Below are positions 11,324-23,467 of a DNA stretch of 64,000 nt, piece by piece. A program made the translations under genes and the position numbers. The notes under the pieces are model-generated. The model was not told where the DNA came from. It made no database searches and saw only the letters and a list, made by a program, of their open reading frames with translations. Position 1 is the first letter of the stretch, and each line of letters starts with the position of its first letter. Origin of the DNA: Periplaneta americana (Eukaryota > Arthropoda > Insecta > Blattodea > Blattidae); contig NC_091120.1 of NCBI RefSeq assembly GCF_040183065.1, positions 193,988,127-194,052,126 on the forward strand, given 5' to 3'.

Positions 11324-12620
11324 AGAAATAAATAAGTAAAGAAATAAATAAGAAAAGAAATAAACGAAATAAAAAACTAAGTAAGTAAAAAAAAGAAATA
11401 AAAAATTAACAAAAAATGAATAAGAAAATATAGAAAAAAGTAAAAAAAATAAATAGAAAAATAAAAAAAATGGTTAAAATATTAAAAATGAATAAGAAAT
11501 TAATAAATAAATGAAAAATAAATAAAAAATAAATAAATACATAAGTGAAAAATGAAAAATAAATAAATAAGTAAATAAAAAAATAAATAAATAAAATAAA
11601 GTATAAATAAAACTAATAAATAAATAAATAAATATATATATATAAAGTGAATAAATAAATAAGTAAATAAAATCATATAAAAATAAATAAATATAAAAGT
11701 TAATAAAGAATAAAAAAAAACAAATGAGTAAAAATAAGGAAATAAAAAATTATGAAATTAATTAATAAATAGATTAATAAATAAATAATAAAAAGAATAA
11801 AATATCGACACAATATAAAAAATAAATGAGTTATTAAATAAATAAATAAGTAATTAAATAAATAAATAAAGAATGAAATGAATAAATAAATAAATATAAA
11901 GTAAGTAAATGAACAAATAAGGATATAAATAAATAAAAATAAAAAGTAATTAAGTATAAAATGTAAAAAAATATGAAAAATAAATAAATAAATGTAAATG
12001 AATAAATAAGAAAATAAGTACAAATATAAATAAAAAAATAATGAAAAAAACATAAAAAAATAAATAAAAAATAAAGAAATTAAAGAAAATAAAAAGTAGA
12101 TTTAAGAAATATATAAATGAATAAATAAATGTGTAAAAAATAAAAAGTAAATAAATATTTAAATAAATAAGTAAATAAAAAATAAATTAATAAATGGAAT
12201 AACAAATAAATAAATAAAAAGATAGTAAATAAAATATAGATAAAAAATAAAAATAAATAAATAAATAAGAAAAAAATAAAAATAAATACAAAACAAATAA
12301 ATAAATGAAAAATAAAAATATGCATAAATTAATAAAAAATATAAAACAATAAATATTGAATAAAGAAATAAATAAAAAATAAAAAATAAATTAAAAATAA
12401 ATAAGTAAATAAATAAATTAATTAATAAATATGTATAATAATGAAAAGTAAATAAAAATTATAGAACGTAAATAAATAAATAAGTAAAGAAAAAATAAAT
12501 GAATGAACAAATAGGAAAGAAATAAGTAAATAAATAAGAAAATAAATAAAAAATAAATATATAAAATAAAATAATAAATAAATAAAAAATAAAATAAATA
12601 AATGTGAAAAAAAAGAATTA

Positions 12621-12651
<31 letters not shown>

Positions 12652-12923
12652 ATATGTAAATAAATAAAGAAATAATATAATTTAAAAATTAAAAATAAAT
12701 ATAAATAAATAAATAAAGATATAATATAATTAAAACATTATAAATAAATAAATAAATTAGTAAATAAATAAAGAAATATTTAAATAAATAAGGAAATAAT
12801 ATAATTAATAATTGAAAAAATAAGAAATGAATATAAAATAAATAAATACGTAAATAAAGAAATAAAAAATAAATTAGTAAATAAGAAAATATAAATTAAA
12901 AAGATAAATAAATAAATAAATAA

Positions 12924-12994
<71 letters not shown>

Positions 12995-13020
12995 GTAAAA
13001 AAAAAAAATTAAGAAAAAAA
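10940..13020. repeat. 2-kb expanded TAAA-type low-complexity array
   Basis: Almost entirely A and T with scattered G; units are TAAA, with TAAG, TGAA and AAAAT variants. It begins at a LINE-like 3' end. All minus-strand LYLFIYLF open frames come from this repeat. Confidence 0.95.
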
Positions 13021-13168
13021 TAATTAATAGGTTTTATTATTGTACAATATTCTTTAGGAAAACTTTTCCGATACAATTATTAACAAAATATAAAGAAAGA
13101 AATAAACATGGGCAATATATGGGAGAGATTTTGGTGTTAGTAAATGTTGTTTTTAAATTTATTTAATA

Positions 13169-13300
13169 GGGTAAACTAGGGTCTGTTGGACAGTCGGGCA
13201 TGTTGGACACTTCATACTTTAACGTGTTACCTCGCGAGGTAACACGTTAAAGTATGAAGTGCCCAACATTCCCGACTGTCCAACAGACCCTATTTTACCC
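13169..13300. mobile_element. near-perfect palindromic MITE, 132 bp
   Basis: The two 66-bp arms match as reverse complements at all but about three or four positions, centred on ACCTCGCGAGGT near 13235. TA dinucleotides flank both sides. The ends read GGGTAAACTAGGGTCTGTTG. There is no coding capacity. Confidence 0.93.
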
Positions 13301-14753
13301 TATTTATTAAGTCGTTACTAATGTGATAATGTGATTTCTTTCGTATGTAGAACAGTGATACGAAACTCCTCGTGTTTGAACATCGTATTGGAACTAAAAT
13401 AATTTTTTTGCACGATCGTGTTTTTTGTTGTATTTACAGTTCTTGTTGTTAGGCCTTGAAAGTTAGAATTTCCACACAGAAACTTGTTGCTAGGGAAACC
13501 ATTCTTCATAACATAAAACTATACTGAAATAGACCCATTGCAGTACACTTAGCCTATTGTTACTTTGTTACCATTACAGTATAGTTTTGCGAAGGCTTTG
13601 GTATAATATTGCTCTAAATTTTCAATTCAAAATATACGAGTATTGTATTTGGAATTTTTATAAATATGTTCGTGCAAAAAAAAAAAAAAAAATGAGTACA
13701 CGCTTTGCTTGTTTTTCAAACTTTTCCTCGGAAAAGCACTTTGCAATCTGGTATCGTAGTATAGGGTACTGTTGGACTACACATCATATAATTTTACATT
13801 ATTTTATTTTATGTCTTCTCAATCGCATCACACTGTATTATGTATGCTTTAATCAGAAGACAATGAATTTAACATACGATGTAATAATTATCATAATATG
13901 TTTTAATCTTAGATTGTATGTATTCACAGTAATTCAACATCATGAAGCCGAAGTACATTCTTCCTATTATTTTCTTCTTCTCAATATTTATTGAGGTATG
14001 TAAAACTCATTTATATGTCAGTTTTATAACATCATACATCTTTGATTTTCAATCTCCATAGTCTTTATTTATATTCTTAAATATCGCCTTCCGTTATTTC
14101 CTTTCTAATCATACCTTGTGAATGTGTTTCTTATTCTATTACCCACATTAACACTTGGTTTGGTATTCGATCCTCACTGATCCCTTTTACGTGTACTAAA
14201 CATTTCAGTTGTTCAGTTTGATTTTTTTTTATTTTATAATAATTATAAACAGTGAAAAGAGTGATGTTGCAAAATATGTTTTTGGTAAGTCGTCTGTCTG
14301 TCTGTCTATCTATCTGTCTGTCTGTCTGTCTGTCTGTCTGACTGCCTGTCTGTATACAGAAATTTCTTCTTAACTTTTCACGGCTTTTGTTCATATTCAG
14401 TTTCTACGATTCAATTTATCAGGGGATGATGTATATAAATTTTACCATTTTATACAAATTTTTAAATTAATTTCTGAAATGTGAATTTTGTATGATAGAT
14501 ACATGAATTTAATGTCATTCAGCAAATTAATGGCCATAGACAACGTCAGAGTAGAAATATAAAATGCATGGCTACTACAAAATGAATAAATGTAGAAATA
14601 AAATCAAAAATAAATATACAATCACCAGATAATCACAAAAACAGGGTTAAAAGTGTTAAAAGAAATAGTATGAAATCAAGTTAAAATGCACAGATTTGTC
14701 AATTACATGAGGTTAAAACAAAATAGGCTAGTATCTAAAACGTAATATTGCTA
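13301..14753. other. no recognisable gene
   Basis: AT-rich. It holds a poly-A run at about 13676-13691 and a GTCT microsatellite at about 14287-14352. The 145-residue frame at 13557 contains a lysine run from the poly-A and no domain. Confidence 0.6.
14287..14352. repeat. (GTCT)n microsatellite
   Basis: Tetranucleotide run with a few GTCTATCTATCT and GACTGCCT interruptions. Confidence 0.95.
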
Positions 14754-15166
14754 TAGTCGCGACGCTGTTATTTCCGGCGTGACTCCTCCTCTTTGCTTAC
14801 TTCTTAGAAAGTCAAGGCTCTATAAAGTCTAGGTAGGTAGTATCGTTCGCCATTTTTGTTCTTTGGTTGCCGAGCTACCAGACGAGGGATCTATTTGCCA
14901 CACCGTTAAACATTATCATGTCGTAGCTCCTATGATAATAAATCAAACGCACTGTAATTCAGCAAATAATTGAGCGGCAAATAACGTCTTCGTGTGCTTT
15001 CTGCGAACGCCAACGAAAGAGCCAAAATGGCGGGCATTATATATTAAGTATTTATCGAACCTTAGGAAATGCTTTACATCTTCATCAGCGAATCACAAGA
15101 CGCACACGTTTAAATGTAGCCGACCTGCAACGTGATTGGCTGCCGGAAATTAGAGCGACGCGACTA
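14754..15166. mobile_element. MITE with about 27-bp TIRs, TA-flanked
   Basis: The left end TAGTCGCGACGCTGTTATTT and the reverse complement of the right end (TAGTCGCGTCGCTCTAATTT) match with few differences and both continue into CCGGC. TA lies outside each end (14752-14753 and 15167-15168). It is 413 bp and non-coding. It sits in the end of a minus-strand RT gene and provides that frame's stop codon. Confidence 0.9.
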
Positions 15167-16322
15167 TAAATTCATTGACACTGTAGAGTGGATTTGCCAT
15201 CAATGTACTTCTCACCAACCTTCTGAAAGTAAAATATAACGTGTTTCTTATATGCAATGGTAAAGAGTTATAAAGTTTATGAGATATGGAAATAAAACTA
15301 TTGCTTGTAGTACTATATTTGTACTTGGTGAAATATATGTCAAGTCTGGAACGGGTAGAATAATTATGAATAGATGTACAAGTACGAAGATTATGCATAT
15401 TACGCTTAACATACAGAAGGCAATCGAGAATAAATATTGACGGCAACGTAAGTATTCCTAGTTGTACAAAAAGTAGTTTACAATGAGTTCTAGAAGAGAC
15501 ACCACAAATAATTCTCACTGCTCTCTTTTGAAGGATGAACAACTTAGAAACCGAAGTATGGTTGCCCCACAAAAGAGTTCCGTAACTTAAGTGACTGTAA
15601 ATATGGGCATAATAAACTGTAACTGAAGATTTATAACATAATGTTTGTCTGAGGATACGTAACATGAAAATTCCTTTATTAATTTTATTAACAAGATATT
15701 CTATGTGTGTACTCCAGCCCAGACCGGCTTCGAGGTGAATGCCTAGGAATTTAACTGAGAAAGACAAATCAGTAATAGTTCTGTTAAAAGAAAATTTAAT
15801 ATCTACGGTCTTATTAGAGTTGATGCTAAGTTTATTGGCATCAAACGAGTCTTTTATCCTGAGCGATGTGTTGTCAAGCTGTCTTTTCATCAAAACATCA
15901 TTATCCTGAGAAATTCCAAGTGCTAAATCATCAGCAAACATGAAAGTGTCAAGGCAGTCATCCTCAATGCTGGCTGGGAGGTCGTTAATATATATAATGA
16001 AGAGCACGGGACCAAGAACGGAACCCTGTGGGACACCAATCTTGACACGTTTAAATTGAGACATTGCGCCATTACAGTAAACAGATTGGTGTCTGCCTGT
16101 TAAATAAGAATTTAAAAACATAGTACTAAAATTATTAAAACCATAAAATTTAAGTTTTTATATGAGTATATCGTGAGAAATGGTATCAGAAGCTTTGGTA
16201 AAATCGTAAAAACGGCCTAACATTAACCTGGACTTTTCTAAAACACTAAAGTACTTCTCCACAAATTTAACTATGACTTCAATTGTATTGTGAGGGATCT
16301 AAAACCATACTGATTAACCGAC
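15150..16322 (-). pseudogene. long LINE reverse transcriptase pseudogene
   Basis: The best-preserved RT in the window. From the Met at 16121 the frame has SYLTGR, GVPQGS (residues 29-34), FIIYINDLP and the catalytic FADD (62-65), followed by an uninterrupted thumb and C-terminal region of about 230 residues. Upstream of that Met the same frame continues through an in-frame TAA at about 16156 and a recognisable FYDFTKASDTISHD palm segment. There is a further frameshift near 16290 before a QYGFR motif, so the Met is not the true start. The final residues VASL and the stop come from the inserted MITE. It is probably of the Jockey/CR1-like group, is 5'-truncated and is inactive. Confidence 0.88.
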
Positions 16323-16434
16323 GATACTTAATACTTATATAAAGTAATAAATATCATACACACAATTATATCTTTGGTCTTCATGTCACAATTCCTTTTA
16401 TGATCCAATAATATACGTATATCCAGCCTCAAGT

Positions 16435-16663
16435 CGGTCTCGGTAGCGTAACTGGTATAGCGCTGGCCTTCTATCCTCGACGTTGCGGGTTCGATCCCGG
16501 CCCATGTCGGTGGCATTTAAGTGTGTTTAAATGCGATAGGTTCATGTCAGTAGATTTAATGGCATGTAAAGGAACTCCTGCGGGGCAAAATTCCGGCACA
16601 CCGGCGACACTGATATAACTTGTGCAGTTGCGAGCGTCGTTAAATAAACCATAATATATTTAT
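16435..16663 (+). repeat. tRNA-derived SINE, family B, copy 1
   Basis: The tRNA-like head carries an A-box-like GTAGCGTAACTGG and a perfect B box GGGTTCGATCCCGG. The tail ends CGTCGTTAAATAAACCATAA. The 13-bp target duplication TCCAGCCTCAAGT lies at 16422-16434 and 16664-16676. A second copy is at 34567-34791. Confidence 0.93.
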
Positions 16664-16676
16664 TCCAGCCTCAAGT

Positions 16677-16755
16677 TACATCTGCATGCAATTGCATGTT
16701 TTTATTGATTAGGTATACTGAGAAAGTATACCGATAATTTAAGAGTATTATTAAT

Positions 16756-16832
<77 letters not shown>

Positions 16833-17530
16833 GTGATCTTTATGCTAATTTATTTTGGTACTATCTGTTCCTTGATACGTTAATATTAATAATAAATTTA
16901 TAAATGATAAATATCATTCTGTTCTCTTTATTTTAGAACATCCTGTGTAGCGAAAATCAACCACGTTTCAGTATGGGTATGTACAATAAAATAAATTTAT
17001 ATTCATAACAGCCAAAAGCACAAATATGACATAAAGGCATACGACTGTTTCCAGCGTATTAATATTCATTCAAATTTTGGTATTTGTTCAATAAAACATA
17101 TGATTATCAACAGCGAACTTACAACTTCTGAGGAATCGAGAGTTTGTCACAGATTTTTTGATGAGGTGCAGTCATGTTAAATAATTTATCCATTTATGTC
17201 AAACTGGTGAAATAATCATTATTGTTCATTTTAGTTTTCAACACTAAACAGCATCGTCTACATAACTTAAATTTCTATTTATTTGTTTTTGTTTTAATTC
17301 ACACAGACTAGTTACTTTTTGTTTTGACTTTTGCAATTACATTATCTGTTATTAAATGAAACAACAAGAAACAATATGAGAATCGCCTTTGTCTAATTCT
17401 TTCCTCTACAAGTATTCTTGCTCATCTCCTAATTTTATTAATTCAATTAAGTTATTATAAATAGTTTTTTTCTACGATAATGCATAAAGTTGTATTTTAC
17501 CCATTCTTATCAGTGCCTAAAGTGAGACCA
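16677..17530. other. no gene; (TTA)n microsatellite
   Basis: AT-rich sequence with a TTA run at about 16757-16832. No frame with recognisable similarity. Confidence 0.6.
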
Positions 17531-17704
17531 GAGTCTAGTATATACAGTCACGAAGCTCAATATGTAGTCAATATGCATCCGTAGATAGTTGCTAACCACT
17601 AGGGTCGCTACTATCGCCTCATTACAGACAATGTGAAATAATACCGGCACAGTCTATTGTTCCTAGCACCCTCACAACTCAAGCTTCGTGACTGTGGTGA
17701 GACT
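17531..17704. mobile_element. TIR MITE family C, copy 1
   Basis: It begins AGTCTAGTATATACAGTCAC with GAAGCTC following and ends AGCTTCGTGACTGT with a diverged outer end. The interior (GTACCGGCACAGTC type block) is nearly the same as the copy at 45325-45502. Confidence 0.85.
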
Positions 17705-17978
17705 TTAAAACACAAAAAATGTAAGTAATCACTTTACGCAATGCTATTCATTTTACGTACAGTCAAAGAAAATATAATATTCAATGTACAAATGTCATTC
17801 AATAAGAAATTAGTGTATTATCTCGATCCGTTATTACGTAAATATTACACGTAAGACAAATAAATAACAAATTTAACATTTGTATTTACATTTTGGCTCG
17901 TATTATTTTGAAGTTACATCTCTAGCAAAAAGATTTAGCATTCAACTTTTCCTAATTGGTTTGACGATTGTGTGGTCG

Positions 17979-18245
17979 ATTTATTTATTTTATTGGGTTA
18001 TTTTACGACGCCGTATCAACATCTAGGTTATTTAGCGTCTGAATGAAATGAAGGTGATAATGCCGGTGAAATGAGTCCGGGGTCTAGCACCGAAAGTTAC
18101 CCAGCATTTGCTCGTATTGGGTTGAGGGAAAACCCCGGAAAAAACCTCAACCAGGTAACTTTCCCCGACCGGGATTCGAACCCGGGCCACCTGGTTTCGC
18201 GGCCAGACGCGCTGACCGTTACTCCACAGATGTGGACTGGCCGAT
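17979..18245 (-). repeat. tRNA-derived SINE, family A, copy on minus strand
   Basis: On the minus strand the head has GGAGTAACGGTCAGCGCG and a perfect B box GGGTTCGAATCCCGG. The body contains CCGGGGTTTTCCCTC and ATCACCTTCATTTCAT, and it ends at an AAATAAAT tail. The same family occurs at 41163-41405 (minus) and as a fragment at 4515-4640 (plus). Confidence 0.9.
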
Positions 18246-18974
18246 TTATACGGCCATGAAATCGTAGGCCTAATCATGAATAAAACAGGGCCCTGTTTCA
18301 TAAAGCTAACAAGTCCTACAATCATGATAGATAAACAAATATGTCAGAGTATTGTAGCATTTGTTTTTTCACAATTCTTACCTACTTTGACAAATGTAAT
18401 TTTTGAATTGTCAATAGCGTTTCGTAAACATGACAGTAACAGATAAAATATGTATAAACATGTAAGATCCATAGCAAATTATTTCTTCTTGTTCATTTTA
18501 TATTTTTAGAAATGTAATCGATATTAGACAAGCTGATCGAGTGATCTACTCACGCTATTATTGAATTTGTTGAAATTAGTAACCACCGTTAGAAATTCAA
18601 TTATGAAGAGCGAGAAAATTACAATTAATTCTTAATTTGACTAAGAAAGCAACGATATTTCTATCAACAAATGTAGGCTCATTTTCAAAAGAAGCATCCT
18701 ATCGATAATTCGTGATTTTGCGTGATTTAATTATTTTTATCTTAATGATTATTTGATTCATGGTTCGTTCGCATAATCTCTTGGCAAATTGTCTGCTCTC
18801 ACGAAGAGCTACGGAAAGATTTTGATAAGCTATATGCATCAGCATTTAAGAGATGTGAGCTCCATTTCCTATCCAGTGTAAGAACACAACAATTATTTTG
18901 GATGAAGTGTTTTATTTATTTTTTTTTGCAGTAGTTCTCCTATTTCTTCTCATATTTTCAGCTGACGTTTTAAT
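18246..18974. other. no recognisable gene
   Basis: AT-rich sequence with no supported coding frame. Phrases such as TTCATAAA recur near 20120-20600 and may belong to an old element now split by LINE 3' ends. Confidence 0.4.
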
Positions 18975-19830
18975 AGTAGTAGTACGTTTATTTTGCCTGG
19001 CAGAGTTAAGGCCATGAGGCCTTCTCTCCCACTCAACCAGGTTTAAATAATACAAATACATGAGATACAAAATTTGATTACAAAACAATACAAATGAAAA
19101 TAACTTAGGAATTACATAAAATATAGTAGGAAATTACAATAGACAAGATCAGTTACATAATATATAAAATAAAGTAGAAAATTACACATAATCAAAATCA
19201 GTTACATAACATAAGGGGAACACACACACACACAAACACACAAACACACAATTTATAAGATCTAAAATGCCCGAGACAAATTGGACGATTAATTTACTTG
19301 AGATATATTATTCAGTTAATATACTAATTGGAGAATACATATGGGTGACAAGACATAAAATGTTGATTAGCAAAGTCCTACTAAATGGCACACAAACACA
19401 AATGATTAAGTAATATATGAAGATAATAAAAAAAAGAAAAGAGAAAAAAAAAGAAGAAGAGAGAGGAGAAAAAAAATAACAACTTGGTCATTTAAGCCTA
19501 TTTAGAAACTTCCGCAAGAGTCTAGTTCTGTTCATTAAAGACATTTCTAAGTAAAGTGTACTTAAAAGATTTTAGACTCCGACTGCTCCTGATTTCCTGT
19601 GACAAGGAATTCCAGGAACGAGCTGTGTGTATTGTGAAGGAAGCAGAGTAGAGAGATGTTTGATGGAGTGGAATTGATAGAACATGGTTATGCTGCGAAC
19701 GTGTATTACGGTTGTGGTGGGATGCTAAAAGTGTGAAGCGAGGAACTAGGTAAATAGGTGTGGAATTATTTAAAATCTGATACAGCAAACAGAGTGAATG
19801 AATACTAATACGAAATTTATCCATGAATAC
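18975..19830 (-). pseudogene. LINE C-terminus and 3' UTR
   Basis: The minus-strand frame at 19522-19824 reads CLLYQILNNSTPIYL, NRNTRSQ, IPLH and RSWNSLSQEIR, a typical LINE RT C-terminal end. The 3' UTR contains GGCCTCATGGCCTTAACTCT (minus-strand sense) and ends near 18975. The same family lies at 43990-44897 on the plus strand. It is 5'-truncated. Confidence 0.82.
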
Positions 19831-20261
19831 AAACTCACTGAAAATGTAAAATTTAGATTTATCCTTTCTTTAAAAACCTTCGTCCTGCGTGGTTCTCCCT
19901 ATAATCATCACTTACTCTATTGCTGCTAGTATTGAACATGACTTACTTAAATTGAAGTATTTTCCCTAAAATCCACACCAATATTCAATTGTCTCAATTA
20001 CAATATAGCCCAACTATTGCAGCAATAAATTGCCAAGTTCATATGACATACAAAATATGAGGTGTCATAATTTCATGACAATTCTACAAATATTTCGAAT
20101 TGTCAACAAATGAATTGACACTTTTCTTTTTCATAAAACGAAATATATCAGAAAAGTCTTGAGAAATTATAAAATTTTGCCTATTATGGTGAAACTTTTA
20201 TAAAACAGGTATCTGACAAATTGTCGTGGCAATTCTTCAATTTTTCCTGACAGATGAAATG

Positions 20262-20530
20262 TTTTATGTATGTATTTATTAACACTACAATTCAGTATAC
20301 ACCCGGTGGCAGTGATATATAATATACAATAATACCATTACAGTTTTACAATAATTACAGAAATAAAAGAAGAAAAAAACAAATAAAAAAATAAATAAAA
20401 TAAAATAAACCTAAATTTTATTTCTAATTATAAATAAATAGATGCAATAAACCTAGGACTATAAATAAAAACTATTCTATAATAACACCTACAATAAGCA
20501 AAAGTAAACCTTTATGAAACAGAAATTTGA
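20262..20530 (-). repeat. LINE 3' end fragment
   Basis: The reverse complement matches the CACTGCCACCGGGTG type 3' end of the LINEs at 37088-38080 and 41615-42330, including the TAAATACATACA tail (seen here as ATGTATGTATTTA). Confidence 0.8.
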
Positions 20531-21093
20531 AATTTGTAGAGTCGCCATTTGTTACTTTTCACAAGGATATATTTACAATTGTCAAGTTTTATAAAGTAGT
20601 CTCTAGGCTGTAATTTCATGGATATTTATCTCTTGATGGTTCTGAGTTCAGACGGCCGTGAAATCGTGATCTTATAACCTCTCCAACTTAAAATCTTTAC
20701 TTAATGTAAATTTGTGCTATCATAGAAAAAAACATTGTATGGTACACATTCGTAAAATTATCTTTTTGGCTCTCGTTTCTTTGTGAAACTCGGCATCGTC
20801 TCGTTTCACAAACTTCATACTTGTGCCAAAAAGAGAATCTTTACGAACTTGTACTGTACAGGTTAATAAATAACTATTATTATTATTTTTTTTAAGCAGT
20901 AATAAGCAGACATGCATTTATAATTGTGTGGATTCATTTTTCTCCTTCATTAAATTGTTTACATATGGTTTGATATTGAAATATCTTCTTTATTAACAGT
21001 GTTAGTTGCTGGTTCAGTTCATGGTCTTCGTATTTTAACACGTTATTACTTACGATATCTGGTTTAGTTTGCCAGTTTTATGGATAGACTATA
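20531..21093. other. no recognisable gene
   Basis: AT-rich, with no domain-bearing frame. Confidence 0.5.
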
Positions 21094-22331
21094 GGGGAGA
21101 CTCGGCTAATTTCGCAATATTAAGAAGTAAATCTATCATATTTTTATCAAAATGTTTATTGAAAAATATTATCATGGTATGTAGACATGGACGAAACCTT
21201 TCATTACCAAATGAGATAAAGAGACCTATTAAAATGCAAATATATTCAGTTGTACAGTTACATTTGAAATAGAACAACTCGGGCAATTCCGCAACAGTGC
21301 GGATAAATCCGCAATAGAACTTGGCTAATTCTGCAGTAGTAAATAATTATGAAATACATTATGAAAGTAACATAAAAGGAACAATTTATATGTAACAATG
21401 CTCACTTTCTTCACAGCTGTGTAGCAAAAGACGAAAAACAGCCAACTTTCGATGTTTCACTGTACATATATATATTAAGTATTAAATTACATAATTGTGA
21501 TTGTTGCCTTATACAGTGTAAATGTCCGATTATTAAAGAGTCCTCTGAAGTTAAGTATTTAGGCATAATTTTCGATAAGCATTTAAAATGGAACCAACAC
21601 ATTAATTACTTTTGTAATAAATTACGTAAAATGGTATATTATTTTGTTTTATTGAGGAATTACTTGTCAATAAGTTTATTACGCACAATATATTTAACTT
21701 TATTTCAATAGGTAATTATGTATGGAATTATAGGATGGGGTAGCTCATTTAAATCCAATTTTAATCCACTTCATTTATTACAGAAGAAAATAATTAAAAT
21801 ATGTCTTCATAAACCTATTGATTTTCCATCTCAAAATTTGTTTCTAGACTTTAATGTACTTAACGTAAGACAAATTTATTATATTGTATTAATAAAATTC
21901 ATACATAAAAATCGAAATAATTTTGAATTGTATTCTCATAGTTATGAAACAAAAGGTAATAATTCTTTAAGATTGTTTGAACCAAAATGCAACACTGTTA
22001 GAGTATTTAACCATAGTAGTAATTTAGGCCCAAGAATATATAACAAATTTTACATTTAAATATTCTAATCTTGTCAATTCTAATAGTTCTAGTATTAAAT
22101 TTAAAAAGTTATGTATGGATTTTATAGAAATTGAAAAATTGTAAATTTAAATTTATATACTATAATTGCATAGTAGACATAAGACAAATTGTCTTGTATA
22201 ATTATTAATTTCATTTCAGGAATCCGCTCGTGAGCACGAGTTCTACTCTTTCAGGGGAGAGCTAAAGTTTTTCTGTATATATCATATTTTATGTTACAAT
22301 TATTAGCAAAATAAATAAATAAATAAACAAA

Positions 22332-22374
<43 letters not shown>

Positions 22375-22586
22375 ATGAATAAATGAATAAATAAATAAAT
22401 AAAATAAATAAATTTCCGACAGAGGTGTCGACCAATATCCTTGATTTTTTTCTATAGCACTGCAGAGGACATGCCTCCTGTTGACAGCCTCTCAAAACCT
22501 ACGTTCACGCTATTGTAAAGCCGCAGTAAAATCATATATGCACTACTGCGAAATTACCCGTACTGCGGAATTAGTCGAGTTTCCCC
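21094..22586. mobile_element. TIR DNA element, TA-flanked, carrying a LINE insertion
   Basis: The left end GGGGAGACTCGGCTAATTTC and the reverse complement of the right end (GGGGAAACTCGACTAATTCC) are related TIRs, each followed by GCA and flanked by TA. Inside, further copies of the phrase (GGCAATTCCGCAAC, GGCTAATTCTGCAG) occur near 21280-21340. A LINE fragment fills about 21480-22410. Confidence 0.8.
21480..22410 (+). pseudogene. LINE RT C-terminal fragment with AAAT tail
   Basis: The frame reads VKYLGIIFDKHLKWNQHIN and an in-frame TAG near 21710, then MYGIIGWGSS, LQKKIIKICL and NLGPRIYNKFYI to a stop at about 22057. It is followed by a frameshifted continuation (SSSIKFKKLCMDFIEIEKL). It is the same family as 7700-8160. 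The 3' end runs into TAAA repeats at about 22311-22410. Confidence 0.85.
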
Positions 22587-23467
22587 TACAACAGGCCTAT
22601 ATGAAACGTGTTCATTTTTAATCTCCTTTTTAATGTTAAGCCTAATTATTAGATAGTTATCTATCCACGAATCTAATAATATCGTTTCTGTTACTGTTAA
22701 TTTCCATATCTCAGTTCCTTGTCTGCGTTTCATTGTCCACACTTACTTCTGAAAACGACACAAATCATATTTAATTAATTCTGTAAACACTTAACGTCTG
22801 TTTCTAGGTAGACCTAATTGTTCCTCTGTTTGTTTTCCTTAATATTCTTACAGACTACGTCTGAAATTCGTCACACATATCGAATTCTGAAATGCTCTAG
22901 TTCCTAATTTCTTTCTCGTATTATTCATTTCAGGAACTGTGCCTCTGCTTAAAGAAGTTACTTCCATGTTCGAGACCGGTAGTAAGCTGCTATCTAGCTT
23001 ACCACGTGGCTAAAAGCTGTACTTATCTATCTGCATTAACGCATTCTTTGTTTTGAAATCTGGAATTTGAATGTAATAAATGTAATGAATTTAATTTAAA
23101 ATTATCTACAACAATATCGTGAATATTATTATTATTCCTTCATTATTTCCTTCCTTACACGAGAAGGTTTGGCGTTACAATACGTCCCAGAGTGTATCCT
23201 CCATAGTTATTGATAAGCTTGGTTTTTCCATCCAAGTCTAGGTCTGCGGACAGGTCGTTTATCATTGGGTTTCAAATCAAATGAAGTTTATTCTCTACGC
23301 CAAATATGGCGTAAACAACTTAACTTTCTCCTTTTGACTGTAGCTGTGACATCAGATTCATCTGAAAAGACTTCTGATTTCCTGTTGTTTTCGAAATCTG
23401 CATTATCCATTCTCTACTGAAGGACAAAATTCTTTCAAAGTATTTGTAAGTTTATTTACGACACAAA
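22587..23467. other. no recognisable gene
   Basis: AT-rich. No frame longer than about 62 residues and no recognised motif. Confidence 0.6.

Noticed and set aside
13557-13994. 145-residue plus frame
   Set aside because: Contains a poly-A-derived lysine run and no domain; AT-rich chance frame.
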